Shown: piece after piece, positions 51,706-62,636 of the stretch
Numbering within the stretch: the first letter of the stretch is position 1
Layout: every line of letters begins with the position of its first letter
Assembly: GCF_033170155.1 (NCBI RefSeq)
Contig: NZ_CP137079.1
Span: 1,178,001-1,242,000 of the forward strand
DNA length: 64,000 nucleotides
Origin: Raineyella sp. W15-4
GTDB taxonomy: Bacteria > Actinomycetota > Actinomycetes > Propionibacteriales > Propionibacteriaceae
Reading direction: 5' to 3'
Position numbers and translations under genes: made by a program
Notes under the pieces: generated by a model
The model's database searches: none
Told to the model about the DNA's origin: nothing
Seen by the model: the letters and a program-made list of their open reading frames with translations, nothing else

Positions 51706-53685
51706 ATGACGGGACGGCTGGCCGAATCGCTCGAAGAGCTTCGAGCTGCGGTGGCCGACGTTCATCTCCCCCTGCCACTCCCCGGCGCCGACCGGGCGCT
51801 CGCCGAGGCGACCGCGATCGCCGACCAGCTCGATGACTACGTCCTGCCGCGGCTGGCCCGCCTGGACGCCCCGCTGCTCGTTGTGGTCGGCGGGTCCACC
51901 GGGGCCGGGAAATCCACCCTGGTGAACTCCCTGGTGGGACGTCCCGTCACCACTTCCGGGGTGATCCGGCCGACGACCCGACGGCCGGTGCTGGTGCACA
52001 ACACCGAGGACGCGGGCTGGTTCGCGGGCCAGCGCATCCTGCCGGGACTGGCCCGGGCGACCGGCGAATCCGATGGCGCCGGCCTGCAGCTGGTCGCCGA
52101 ACCCACCCTGCCCCGCGGTCTGGCGATCCTCGATGCCCCCGACATCGACTCCGTGGTCGACGAGAACCGGGCGCTGGCCGGGCAACTCCTCGCGGCGGCC
52201 GACATGTGGCTCTTCGTCACCTCCGCCGCCCGCTACGCCGACGCCGTGCCCTGGGATTTCCTCAACGGCGCGGCCCATCGGCACGTGGCGGTCGGCGTGG
52301 TGCTCGACCGGGTCCCGCCGGCGGGCATGCGTGACATCCCCGGGCACCTGGGCCAGATGATGGCCCACCGCGGCCTGGGGGACGCGCCGCTGTTCGCGGT
52401 GCCCGAGACGACGGTCGACGCGCAGGGGATCCTGCCGAACGCGGCGGTCTCGCCGATCCGCGGCTGGCTGGCGAGCCTGGTGGCGAGCGACCGGACCCGC
52501 CAGGACGTCGTACGGTCCACCCTGACCGGAGCGATCGAGGACACCGCGCGGCGCACCCCGGCGATCGCCACCGCGGTCGACCAGCAGGTCCGGGCGGTGG
52601 CGCAGCTGCGCGACGACGCGAACTCCGCGTACGACCTGGCGGTGAAGGCGGTGACGGTGCGCACCGCGGACGGCACCCTGCTGCGCGGCGAGGTGCTCGC
52701 CCGGTGGCACGAGTTCGTCGGCACCGGCGAGTTCATGCGCGCGGTGGAGAACCGGATCAGCCTGCTGCGTGACCGCCTGATGGCGGTGCTGCGGGGCCGA
52801 CCGGTGGAGGCCGACCATGTCAAGGTGGCCGTCGAATCCGGTCTCGAGGCGCTGATCATCGAGGAGGGCCGGGCCGCCGCCGAGCGCGCGGAGGCCGCCT
52901 GGCGGGGTGACCCTGCCGGCCGGCAGGTCCTGGAGGGATGCGCCGTCGACCTGGCGGCCACCTCCCACGACTTCGACGACCAGGTGGCGCGGATGATCCG
53001 CGACTGGCAGCGCGCCGTCCTGGACATGGTCAGCGAAGAGGGCGGGCAGCGCCGGCTGACGGCCCGCTACCTCGCCCTCGGGGTGAACGGGGTCGCCGCC
53101 ACGCTGATGGTCCTCGTCTTTACCCAGACCGGCGGTCTGACCGGCGCCGAGGTCGGCATCGCCGGCGGGTCGGTCGCCCTGGCCCAGAGTCTGCTGGAAG
53201 CAGTCTTCGGTGACGAGAACGTCCGCCGGATGGCGAAGAAGGCCAAGGAGGACCTCGACGAGCGGGTGGAGGTGCTGATGTCGTCCGAACTGCTGCGTTA
53301 TCACCAGAGCCTGGTCGCCCTGCAGGTCCGCCCGCAGCAGTCCGCGGAGCTCCGCGACGCCGCCCGCCATGTCGAGGAGGCGATCGCCGGTGGCCTGGAC
53401 TCCGCGACGTACGCGGCGCCCGCCGGGACTCCTCCCGTGGTGCCGGCCGAGACCCCGCCCGCCCTCGAGGTGGGGGACACCCCCGCCCTGACGGCGGGGC
53501 CGGCCACGACATCTGCCGGATCCGACGAGCCAGCGGTGCCGGCCGGGACCGAGGCTGCCCCGGCGGATCGGACCGCCGAGGGCGCTCCGACCGGCCAGGT
53601 GGCCGAGGAGACCGGTCTGCTGCAACCCGAGCGCGACTGGCGGCGTGACCACGGTGGGGCCACCCACCCGGACGAGGAGAAGTGA
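51706..53685 (+). CDS. Dynamin-like GTPase (first of a tandem pair)
   Basis: 659 residues with AGGAGG before the ATG. The G domain (about 55-270) has P-loop GGSTGAGKST, switch Thr in PTTRRPV and G3 DAPD; the usual NKxD is degenerate (VLDRVP). A helical stalk follows, with one or two hydrophobic segments near residues 450-490 that could insert into membrane, then a Pro/Ala/Thr tail. Paired with the next GTPase by a GTGA overlap, as dynamin-like pairs often are; a role in membrane remodelling or repair is inferred. Confidence 0.8.
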   Translation: MTGRLAESLEELRAAVADVHLPLPLPGADRALAEATAIADQLDDYVLPRLARLDAPLLVVVGGSTGAGKSTLVNSLVGRPVTTSGVIRPTTRRPVLVHNTEDAGWFAGQRILPGLARATGESDGAGLQLVAEPTLPRGLAILDAPDIDSVVDENRALAGQLLAAADMWLFVTSAARYADAVPWDFLNGAAHRHVAVGVVLDRVPPAGMRDIPGHLGQMMAHRGLGDAPLFAVPETTVDAQGILPNAAVSPIRGWLASLVASDRTRQDVVRSTLTGAIEDTARRTPAIATAVDQQVRAVAQLRDDANSAYDLAVKAVTVRTADGTLLRGEVLARWHEFVGTGEFMRAVENRISLLRDRLMAVLRGRPVEADHVKVAVESGLEALIIEEGRAAAERAEAAWRGDPAGRQVLEGCAVDLAATSHDFDDQVARMIRDWQRAVLDMVSEEGGQRRLTARYLALGVNGVAATLMVLVFTQTGGLTGAEVGIAGGSVALAQSLLEAVFGDENVRRMAKKAKEDLDERVEVLMSSELLRYHQSLVALQVRPQQSAELRDAARHVEEAIAGGLDSATYAAPAGTPPVVPAETPPALEVGDTPALTAGPATTSAGSDEPAVPAGTEAAPADRTAEGAPTGQVAEETGLLQPERDWRRDHGGATHPDEEK

Positions 53686-55334
53686 TGGCCCGACCGTCGA
53701 AACCCGGCCTCGCCGACCGGCTGCGTGCCCTCGGAGAGGCGGCCGAGGCCGCCTCCGGCCGGGTCGATCCGCAGCTCGTCGAAGAGGCCCGGAGTGTGGT
53801 CCGTCGGGCCGGACAGCGGCTGAGGTTCTCCGGGGCGGCGACTGTCACAGCGTTGGCCGGTGCCACCGGGTCGGGCAAGTCCACCCTCTTCAACGCCCTT
53901 GCCGGCAGTGAGGTGTCCACCCCCGGTATCCGCCGTCCCACCACCGCCCACCCGGCGGCGGTGATCTGGGGCGACGAGCCGACCGGTGGACTGCTCGACT
54001 GGTTGCAGGTGCCGCGGCGCCACCACGTCGACGCCTCCGGCGTTGAGGCCGGACTCGACGGCCTGGTGCTGCTCGATCTGCCGGACCACGACTCGGTCGA
54101 GGTCTCCCACCGGATGGAGGTCGACCGCCTGGTCCGTCTCGTCGACATGCTGGTCTGGGTCGTCGATCCGCAGAAGTACGCCGACGCCGCCCTGCATGAC
54201 AACTACCTCGTCCCGTTGCGGGAGTACGCCCCGGTGATGATGGTCGTGCTCAACCAGACCGATCTGCTCGCCCCCGAGGACCGGCGCCGGACCCTGGACG
54301 ACCTGCGTGCCCTGCTCGACCGCGAGGGCCTGCGGGAGGTGCCGGTGCATGCCGTGTCCGCCGTCACCGGGGAGGGGATGGCGGAACTGCGGACCATCCT
54401 CGCCGGCCGGGTCCGGGACAAGCAGGCCGTCGCCGACCGTGTCGGTGTGGACGTCCACCGCATCGTCACCCGGCTGCGGCAGGCATCGGGCACCGCGGCG
54501 GCGCCCCGGGTCAGCGACCGGACCGTGGCGGAACTGGACGGGGCCTGCGCCCGGGCAGCCGGTGTCCCGGCCGTGACAGAGGCAGTGGGACAGGCCTGGC
54601 GGCGCCGGGGGCGCGGCGCCACCGGATGGCCGGTGGTCTCCTGGCTGGCCACCCTGCGCCCCGACCCGCTGCGGCGGCTCCATCTGGACCCGGCACCCCG
54701 GCGGCGCTCGCGCCGGGAGATCGAATCGGGCATCGACGCCACCCATGCCCCGACCGGGCTGTCCCGGACCTCGGTCACCTCCCTGCAGGGCGTCCCCGCC
54801 GCCCAGGTCGACACCGCGCTGCGGGTGCTGGCCGACGAGGCCTCGGCCGGTCTGCCCCGAGGCTGGGCGGATGCCATCCGGGCGGCGGCCCGCTCCCGCA
54901 CCGGCGACCTCTCCGACGCCCTGGACCGGGCCATCGGGTCGACGAACCTGCAGATGCACCGCAACCGCCGATGGTGGACGGTGATCCGCGTCGTCCAGTG
55001 GATCCTGATTGCCACCGTGATCGCCGGTCTGGCCTGGCTCGCGGTGGACTTCGGTCTGCTCTACCTGCGGCTGCCTCCGCTGCCCGACCTGTCCTGGCGG
55101 GGCATCCCGGCACCGACCGCGCTGGTGGCCGGCGGGGTGGTGCTCGGCCTGGTGGTCGGCGGCCTGAGCCGGATCGGGGTCGAGGTCGGGGCGCGGCGCA
55201 AGGTGTCCACGGCGCGCCGGGCGCTGCTCGGCAAGATCGACACCGTCACCCGCGAACTGGTGATCCATCCGGTCACCGAGGAACTCGACCGTTACGAGAA
55301 GGCCCGCGCCGAGCTGACGATCGCGGCCGGCTGA
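53682..55334 (+). CDS. YfjP/dynamin-like GTPase (second of the pair)
   Basis: 550 residues from GTG 53682 (or the adjacent ATG 53685). P-loop GATGSGKST, G2 PTTAHP, G3 DLPDHDS and a fair G4 LNQTD are present. The second half is helical with two membrane helices (about 435-460 and 480-505). It should hydrolyse GTP at the membrane together with its upstream partner. The pair resembles the actinobacterial DynA/DynB arrangement. Confidence 0.82.
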   Translation: MMARPSKPGLADRLRALGEAAEAASGRVDPQLVEEARSVVRRAGQRLRFSGAATVTALAGATGSGKSTLFNALAGSEVSTPGIRRPTTAHPAAVIWGDEPTGGLLDWLQVPRRHHVDASGVEAGLDGLVLLDLPDHDSVEVSHRMEVDRLVRLVDMLVWVVDPQKYADAALHDNYLVPLREYAPVMMVVLNQTDLLAPEDRRRTLDDLRALLDREGLREVPVHAVSAVTGEGMAELRTILAGRVRDKQAVADRVGVDVHRIVTRLRQASGTAAAPRVSDRTVAELDGACARAAGVPAVTEAVGQAWRRRGRGATGWPVVSWLATLRPDPLRRLHLDPAPRRRSRREIESGIDATHAPTGLSRTSVTSLQGVPAAQVDTALRVLADEASAGLPRGWADAIRAAARSRTGDLSDALDRAIGSTNLQMHRNRRWWTVIRVVQWILIATVIAGLAWLAVDFGLLYLRLPPLPDLSWRGIPAPTALVAGGVVLGLVVGGLSRIGVEVGARRKVSTARRALLGKIDTVTRELVIHPVTEELDRYEKARAELTIAAG

Positions 55335-55426
55335 ACGTTGTCACTGCCGGCCGCGGACGCCGCAGGGCGGCGCGGCAGGGCTGATCGTCGTGCCCGGCGG
55401 GAGCCTGTGTCCGCGGACCGGCCCGG

Positions 55427-55466
55427 CTGTCCACAGCCTGCCGGTGTCCTGCAGGAGTTGTCCACA
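55427..55466. promoter_or_regulatory. Two DnaA boxes upstream of ssb
   Basis: CTGTCCACA at 55427-55435 and TTGTCCACA at 55458-55466, in the same orientation 31 bp apart. The second is the exact actinobacterial DnaA-box consensus. They precede ssb by about 95 bp and may tie its expression to replication; two boxes are too few for an origin. Confidence 0.6.
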
Positions 55467-55558
55467 GTGCGCCCGTCGCGGGCCGCCGTGACGCCCGTTC
55501 GTCCCACCCTGCGGGGGAGATCGCTCCCGAGCTGGGCAGACACGACCGGAGGAAGACC

Positions 55559-56146
55559 ATGGACGCCATCATCACTCTCACCGGCAATCTGGGTGCCGAC
55601 CCGCGGATCCGCTCTGTGGGTCCCGAGCAGCACCTGTTCACCGAGTTCTCCATCGCGAACACGCCACGGATCCAGCGCGACGGCCAGTGGCACGACGGCA
55701 CGACGACGTGGTACCGGGTCAGCTGCTGGCGCCGCCTGGCCGAGAACGCCTTCCATTCCCTGCGCCGTGGGGACTCCGTCATCGTCCACGGCCGGGTGCG
55801 GACCCACGAGTGGGCGGACAAGGACGGGGTCGTGCAGACCCGCGACGAGATCGAGGCGCTGTCCATCGGCCCGGACCTGAACCGGGGCACCGTGGTGATC
55901 GTCCGGCGTCGCGCGGCGGCCTCCGCACCGACGGCGGAGCAGCCCGGGGTCGGGGCGATACCGTCCGAGGCCGAGGTGCCCGGCCGGGAGCAGTCGGACG
56001 ACGACGAGGCACCCTTCGCCGTGGTGGAGCAGGCCCCGGTCGACGGCGAACAGCGCTCCGATGCCCCCGAGACGTACGCGACCGACCAGGGCGACGAGGA
56101 CGCGACCGAGGCGGGCCTCGGCGCGTACGGGCAGGCGGTCGCGTGA
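55559..56146 (+). CDS. ssb: Single-stranded DNA-binding protein (chromosomal paralogue)
   Basis: 195 residues with GGAGGAAG before the ATG. The OB fold (about 1-110) shows ITLTGNLGADPRIR, TTWYRVSCWRRLAENA and GDSVIVHGRVR. The tail is long, acidic and Ala/Glu-rich without a clear DDDIPF end, so it is probably the accessory SsbB-type protein rather than the essential one. Its 3' end abuts a toxin remnant. Confidence 0.85.
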   Translation: MDAIITLTGNLGADPRIRSVGPEQHLFTEFSIANTPRIQRDGQWHDGTTTWYRVSCWRRLAENAFHSLRRGDSVIVHGRVRTHEWADKDGVVQTRDEIEALSIGPDLNRGTVVIVRRRAAASAPTAEQPGVGAIPSEAEVPGREQSDDDEAPFAVVEQAPVDGEQRSDAPETYATDQGDEDATEAGLGAYGQAVA

Positions 56147-56516
56147 GTCACTAGCCCGCCGCCCGAACGGCCAGGCTCTGCTCCATGGCGGCCATCGCTC
56201 AGGCCGAGGGTGGGCAGGCAAGACCGAGTTTCCGGCGAGCTGGACCAGGGCCGACATGGAGCGGGCGGCAGTGATTGCGTGGACTGACCCTGATGCGGTC
56301 TACGTTTCGGGTGACCGCAGGACAGTACGACGACTAGTGGACGGTGTTATCGTCGAAGTGTCGGCCTACGGCGCCGGGTACAAGGATTTCCGGGCGGTAG
56401 TCCCCAAGAATGGGGCTGGCATCATGATGAATCGCACGAAGGGCGGGGGCGCCGACCAGATGCCTCTGGAAATGGCGATCTTGAACGAGGAGGGATGGAA
56501 CCATGTTGAGCGTTGA
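56147..56516 (+). pseudogene. Orphan EndoU-type toxin domain without a start codon
   Basis: A frame open through the end of ssb encodes HGGHRSGRGWAGKTEFPASW followed by a beta-rich segment (VDGVIVEVSAYG, FRAVVPKNGAG), the layout of bacterial EndoU RNase domains at the C-terminus of polymorphic toxins. No start codon or ribosome site lies between ssb and the domain, and its first residues are only in frame by overlap. It looks like a toxin tail displaced from its carrier. GC content is visibly lower than the neighbours. Confidence 0.65.
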
Positions 56517-56784
56517 GCAGCAGGTCGATCGGCTTCTCGCGGATGTCGTCCCTCACCTGCCCGAGGGAGATCAATCCCTCATTCGCTCCGATCTCTTCGA
56601 CGTTGACCCAGACATGGCACTAGACGATTGCATGCAGTTCACGCTGCTGGCAGGAATCCAGCTCCCTGCTGAACTCCTCGACAGTATCGAGGGCACCGTC
56701 CAGCACGCGTACGATCCTGAGCTTGTCGAGCGGACGCTCGGCTGGATCGATCAGCATCGGGAACGGAACCGCGCAGCGGCGTGA
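56503..56784 (+). CDS. Probable immunity protein of the EndoU toxin
   Basis: 93 residues from ATG 56503, overlapping the toxin end by 14 bp with AGGAGG ten bases upstream. Acidic and helical (LLADVVPHLPEGD, then a DIEDC-like acidic centre), as expected for an inhibitor of a basic nuclease domain. Function is inferred from position; no family is recognised. Confidence 0.6.
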   Translation: MLSVEQQVDRLLADVVPHLPEGDQSLIRSDLFDVDPDMALDDCMQFTLLAGIQLPAELLDSIEGTVQHAYDPELVERTLGWIDQHRERNRAAA

Positions 56785-56945
56785 ATCCCGCCCCTCGATG
56801 GTGGCTCGCGGGACCGGGTGGGCGAGGAATCGGCGATTGGGGCCTCTGCTTCGTCGCTGGCATACTGGCGGACGGCGTGCCCTCGCGCCGTGCCCGCCCT
56901 CCCGGACCCGGTCCGGGTCCGTACGTGAGAAAGCTGGAGTGATCC

Positions 56946-58628
<1,683 letters not shown>

Positions 58629-58664
58629 TCGTCGCGGTCGCCGATCCTCGGTCGGTGACCTGTC

Positions 58665-58701
58665 AGGAGGGGCTCCGCACCGCCGGTGCGGAGCCCCTCC
58701 T
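58665..58701. terminator. 17-bp hairpin terminator after ettA
   Basis: A perfect 17-bp stem from 58665 to 58681 pairs with 58685-58701 around a GCC loop, between convergent ettA and the IclR gene, so it can serve both strands. Confidence 0.8.
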
Positions 58702-58746
58702 GGTGTCTGCCGGCGAGGTGTCTGCCGGCGAGGTGTCTGCCGGCGA
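58702..58746. repeat. Three 15-bp tandem repeats
   Basis: GGTGTCTGCCGGCGA occurs three times without interruption directly after the hairpin, with a degenerate fourth copy (GGTGTGTGCAGGCA). No coding role is apparent. Confidence 0.75.
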
Positions 58747-58808
58747 GGTGTGTGCAGGCAGGGCGGTCAGCCCTTGCCGGCGGGGGCCCCGCCCGGTGTC
58801 CTGGCGAC

Positions 58809-59612
58809 TCAGGCCGTCTTCACCGTCGTCGCGGCCCGCTGCCGGCGGGCCCGCAGCTGGGCGGCATAGACCTTGGACGCCTCGAAGGAGATCTGGCGCA
58901 GCGGGGTGGCCCACCGGCGGGGATCGAACTTGCCGACCGGCCCGGAGATGCTCAGGCCGGCCACCGGGGTGTGGGTGGGCGACATCACCGGCGCGGCGAC
59001 GCAGTTGAGCCCCCGGCGCACCTCCTCGAAGTCGAACGCGATGCCCTGCTCCTTGACCCGGGCCAGCTGCCGACGCAGCTTGTCCGGATCGGTGATGGTG
59101 TGCGGTGTGATCGCCGGCAGCTCGCTGCTGCACACCTGGTCGATCAGGACCGGGTCGTACGCCAGCATCGCCTTGCCGATGCCGGTGCAATAGGCCGGGA
59201 CCCGCCCACCGATCCGCGACGGCGACGGCACCCGGTGGAAACCGTGCAGCTTGTTCAGGTACACCACGTCAGTGCCCTGCAGGACAGCCAGGTGCACCGT
59301 CTGCCGGGACTGCTCGTAGAGGATGGAGAGGAAGGGGGTGAGCACGTCACGCAGCATGTCGATCTCGGGCGCGGACTCGGGCGTCGGCAGGTCATGGATC
59401 ATCGGTCCCAGCCGGTAGTTGCTGCCCGCACGCTCGACCGCACCGTTGCGCTCCAGGATGCCGAGCAGACGGAACGCGGTCGACTTGCTGAGCTCAGTGC
59501 GACGTGCCAGTTCGCTCACCCCGACGCCGGTCGTCACCTCGTCCCCGAAGGCCCGAAGCAGCGCCAATGCTTTGTCGACGGCAGTCCGGCTGTCGCGCTG
59601 GCCCGTTGTCAT
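58809..59612 (-). CDS. IclR-family transcriptional regulator
   Basis: 267 residues from ATG 59612 (GGAGGTG upstream); an earlier in-frame ATG lacks a ribosome site. N-terminal winged helix (about 10-70; VSELARRTELSKSTAFRLL) and C-terminal effector domain (about 80-255; GKAMLAYDP, GLNCVAAPV). IclR proteins commonly control aromatic and acid catabolism. It is transcribed toward ettA and away from the aldolase pair; control of the HsaF/HsaG-like operon is plausible but unproven. Confidence 0.85.
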   Translation of the reverse strand: MTTGQRDSRTAVDKALALLRAFGDEVTTGVGVSELARRTELSKSTAFRLLGILERNGAVERAGSNYRLGPMIHDLPTPESAPEIDMLRDVLTPFLSILYEQSRQTVHLAVLQGTDVVYLNKLHGFHRVPSPSRIGGRVPAYCTGIGKAMLAYDPVLIDQVCSSELPAITPHTITDPDKLRRQLARVKEQGIAFDFEEVRRGLNCVAAPVMSPTHTPVAGLSISGPVGKFDPRRWATPLRQISFEASKVYAAQLRARRQRAATTVKTA

Positions 59613-60068
59613 CCATCCACCTCCGGCCTTGCACCGTCGATGGTGCACTGAACAGGAACCAGTGCCGCAGGGCGGCACCGTGGGTCACACAATACCTGTC
59701 AGGATCGAGGTCCGATGACATCAGCCGCAGCCAGACCCCCGAAGCGGCACCGGACGGGTCCGGAAGCCGCGTAAATCCGCGCCATCACAGGGAATGAGAC
59801 GTGCGCCACATTGTGTCCGGCGGCTGGACAAGGGGTCTACGCAATTTGTCGTACTACGTGACCCGGGGGATTTTGGCCCGGAGGGGGTCCCGGCGGGCGG
59901 GACGGGTACTTGCCGAGGGGGTCCGGGCCATGGCGGGAGGACCAGGAGCCACGACCGGCTCATTGTCAAGGGGGTAGATCCTCGAGTGCGGGGGCCACGG
60001 GGCAACGACGCAGGGGCGCCCCGGGTGGGAACCCCGGGACGCCCCTGGACGGTGCGCGTGAGTGCGGC
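59613..60068. terminator. Gene-free stretch with a terminator for the aldolase operon
   Basis: A 14-bp stem with one mismatch (60012-60025 with 60033-60046, loop TGGGAAC) follows the aldolase stop on the minus strand and is the likely end of that operon. The rest probably holds the iclR promoter; I see no ORF or further structure. Confidence 0.6.
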
Positions 60069-61121
60069 TCAGGCCGCGGTGCCTCCGGCGGCCAGCGACA
60101 CGGCGACGTCGATCAGCATGTCCTCCTGACCACCGACGTACCCGCGGCGGCCGGCCTCCTCCAGGATCTCCTGGACCGGGACGCCGTACCGCTCGGCGGC
60201 GCGCTCGGCGTGGAAGAGGAAGGAGTTGTAGACACCGACCTTGCCCTGGATGATCGACGCCCGGTCCATCATCGGCTGGCGGGGGATGATCGGGGCGGCC
60301 ACGTCCTCGGCGGCCGCCAGGATCTTGATGGCGTCCACGTTGGTCTTGATGCCGAGACGCTCGAACGCCGCGGCCAGCACCTCGGTGGGGGAGTTGCCGG
60401 CACCGGCACCCAGGCCGCGCAGCGAACCGTCGATCCAGGTGGCACCCTCGGCGACCGCGTACACCGAGTTGGCGACGCCGAAGCTCATGTTCTGGTGCCC
60501 GTGGAAGCCGACCTCGGCCTCGTCGCCGAGCTCGTCCTTCAGGGCGCGGACCCGCTCGCCGACCTGGTCGAGGATCATCGCTCCGGCGGAGTCGACGACG
60601 TACACGCACTGGCAGCCGGCGTCGGCCATGATCCGGGCCTGCTTGGCCAGCTGGTCCGGCTCGATCATGTGCGACAGCATCAGGAAGCCGGCGGTCTCCA
60701 GGCCCATCTTCCGGGCTTCCTGGAAGTGCTGGATGGAGACGTCGGCCTCGGTGCAGTGGGTGGCGATCCGGATCACGTCGATGCCGCGTTCCTTGGCCTC
60801 GCGCAGCTCGTGCAGGGTCCCCAGACCGGGCAGCATCAGCGCGGCGATCTTGGCGTGCTTCGCCTCGCCCTTGGCGGCCTCGATCAGGTCCATCTCGTTG
60901 ACCTTGGAGAAGCCGTAGTTGAAGGAGGAGCCGGCCAGCCCGTCGCCGTGGGTCACCTCGATGATGTCGACCCCGGCCTCGTCCAGGGCCCGGGTGACGT
61001 CCTTGACCTGCTCGAGGGTGAACTGGTGACGGACCGCGTGCGAGCCGTCGCGCAGCGTGGTGTCGATGATCCGCGCGGCGTAGGTCTTGTTGGGATCCAG
61101 CGTGTGCTTGGCGGAGCTCAT
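60069..61121 (-). CDS. 4-hydroxy-2-oxovalerate aldolase
   Basis: 350 residues from ATG 61121, overlapping the upstream dehydrogenase stop as ATGA. DRE-TIM aldolase features: [16 protein letters not shown] with the metal Asp, [24 protein letters not shown] with metal His residues and [11 protein letters not shown]. It cleaves 4-hydroxy-2-oxovalerate to pyruvate and acetaldehyde, which is channelled to the partner dehydrogenase. Such pairs (BphI/BphJ, HsaF/HsaG) end meta-cleavage and steroid pathways. No hydratase gene adjoins. Confidence 0.93.
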   Translation of the reverse strand: MSSAKHTLDPNKTYAARIIDTTLRDGSHAVRHQFTLEQVKDVTRALDEAGVDIIEVTHGDGLAGSSFNYGFSKVNEMDLIEAAKGEAKHAKIAALMLPGLGTLHELREAKERGIDVIRIATHCTEADVSIQHFQEARKMGLETAGFLMLSHMIEPDQLAKQARIMADAGCQCVYVVDSAGAMILDQVGERVRALKDELGDEAEVGFHGHQNMSFGVANSVYAVAEGATWIDGSLRGLGAGAGNSPTEVLAAAFERLGIKTNVDAIKILAAAEDVAAPIIPRQPMMDRASIIQGKVGVYNSFLFHAERAAERYGVPVQEILEEAGRRGYVGGQEDMLIDVAVSLAAGGTAA

Positions 61122-62059
61122 GCCCGCACCCCTTCCTGGGTCTTGCCGGCCTCGATGCGCTCGGCGAGCAGGTCGCCCGTGCGGGTGGCGGCGGAGGTGA
61201 TGATGTCGAGGTTGCCGGCGTACTCCGGCAGGTAGTCGGCGGCGCCGCGGACCTGGATCAGGCAGGTCACCCGGCCCCAGCCGTTCCACTCCGGGCGGGC
61301 GTGGTCGAACTGCGGTTCGGCGACGAGCTTGTAGCCCGGGACGTACGACTGGACGGTCTCCACCATCCGGGCGATGGAGTCCTTGACGGCATCCTGGGTG
61401 GTGCCGGGCTCGGCGGCCTCCGCCGGGAGCGAGCAGTAGACCGTGTTGCGCATCATCATCGGCGGCTCGACCGGGTTGAGGATGATGATCGCCTTGCCCT
61501 TCTTGGCGCCGCCGACCGCCTCGAGAGCCGCCGAGGTGGTCTCGGTGAACTCGTCGATGTTGGCTCGGGTGCCGGGACCGGCGGACTTCGAGGCGATCGA
61601 GGCGACGATCTCGGCGTAGTCGACCGGCACGACCCGCGAGACGGCGGCGACCATCGGCGTGGTCGCCTGACCGCCACAGGTGATCATGTTGACGTTCATC
61701 ACGTCGGTCAGCGAGTCGAGGTTGACCGGCGGGCAGAGGAACGGGCCGACGGCGGCCGGGGTGAGGTCGATCGCATGGATCCCGGCCTCCTTGTAGGCCG
61801 GCGCCCAGGCCGCATGGGCCTTCGCGCTGGTCGCCTCGAAGACGAAGTCGGGCCGGTCGTCCTGGGCGAGCAGCCACTTGGCGCCCTCGGCCGAGGTCTG
61901 CAGGCCGACGCGCTTGGCACGCTTGAGGCCGTCCGACTCGGGATCGATGCCGATCATGTGGGTCGGCTGGATGTGCTCACTCTTGCGGAGCAGCTTGAAC
62001 ATCAGGTCCGTACCGATGTTGCCGGAACCGACGATGGCTGCGGTGTACTTCTTCGACAC
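61118..62059 (-). CDS. Acetaldehyde dehydrogenase (acetylating)
   Basis: 313 residues from GTG 62059 (AAGGA upstream); the longer frame is not supported. Rossmann GSGNIGTDL, catalytic Cys in MITCGGQAT, and [12 protein letters not shown] typical of BphJ/HsaG. It oxidises acetaldehyde to acetyl-CoA using NAD and CoA, in complex with the aldolase encoded next. Confidence 0.93.
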   Translation of the reverse strand: MSKKYTAAIVGSGNIGTDLMFKLLRKSEHIQPTHMIGIDPESDGLKRAKRVGLQTSAEGAKWLLAQDDRPDFVFEATSAKAHAAWAPAYKEAGIHAIDLTPAAVGPFLCPPVNLDSLTDVMNVNMITCGGQATTPMVAAVSRVVPVDYAEIVASIASKSAGPGTRANIDEFTETTSAALEAVGGAKKGKAIIILNPVEPPMMMRNTVYCSLPAEAAEPGTTQDAVKDSIARMVETVQSYVPGYKLVAEPQFDHARPEWNGWGRVTCLIQVRGAADYLPEYAGNLDIITSAATRTGDLLAERIEAGKTQEGVRA

Positions 62060-62636
62060 GAGATGGTCCTTCGGGTCAGGGGACAGGCGCCCTCGTCCGT
62101 CCTCCTGACGCCTGCCGAGGCGGCGTGCGCGGCAGCGTCCGCACCTCGACGTACGCTCCCGCGGGGCGTTCGGAGGCCGGCCTCGGGTGCTGCCCGTGCG
62201 GCCGGTGACGCGTGCGGTTCCACCACGGTAGGCCGCGTCCGACAGGCGTGCGCAGGGTTCGTGCCGGACCGTGAACCGGGTCACATTGGTCCGTCCGATC
62301 CACGCAACGACGCGGGACCCAGGGTCTGACCAAATGCTGGGCCGCCCCTGGGGGAATGTCGGGGGCCGCCAGCGTGGTCAGACCGCGCCTGAAGACTGGG
62401 GGTCCGCCTCGGGCGACCGGACGGCCACCCCGGGGCGGACCGTGGCCGGACGTGCCGTCGGAGCGCGGGCGGCGTCCCGCCGCCGATCCCGCGCCGGCCC
62501 GTCCGCCGTTCCGGACCAGGGAACGGCGGCGGCCGAAGTGCCGGCCCCCGGCACGGACGGTCCTGCGGATCCGACGGTGCCGCAGCCACCGGCACAGGCT
62601 GCCGGTCCCGCGTTGTCCGCGCCGGGTCTCCTGGTC
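62060..62636. promoter_or_regulatory. Gene-free region with two GGTCNGACC palindromes
   Basis: GGTCTGACCA at 62323-62332 and TGGTCAGACC at 62375-62384 are 52 bp apart and mutually complementary; each contains the palindrome GGTCNGACC. This resembles TGGT-N-ACCA operators of GntR/FadR-type (LldR-like) repressors. They lie between the oxidoreductase end and the dehydrogenase promoter. The rest is GC-rich without a credible gene. Confidence 0.45.

Noticed and set aside
55381-55558. Replication origin
   Set aside because: Only two DnaA boxes, no AT-rich unwinding region, and no dnaA, dnaN or parAB genes nearby.
56061-56160. Possible N-terminus of the EndoU ORF inside ssb
   Set aside because: The region is conserved SSB tail in another frame and lacks a ribosome site, so the toxin is treated as a remnant.
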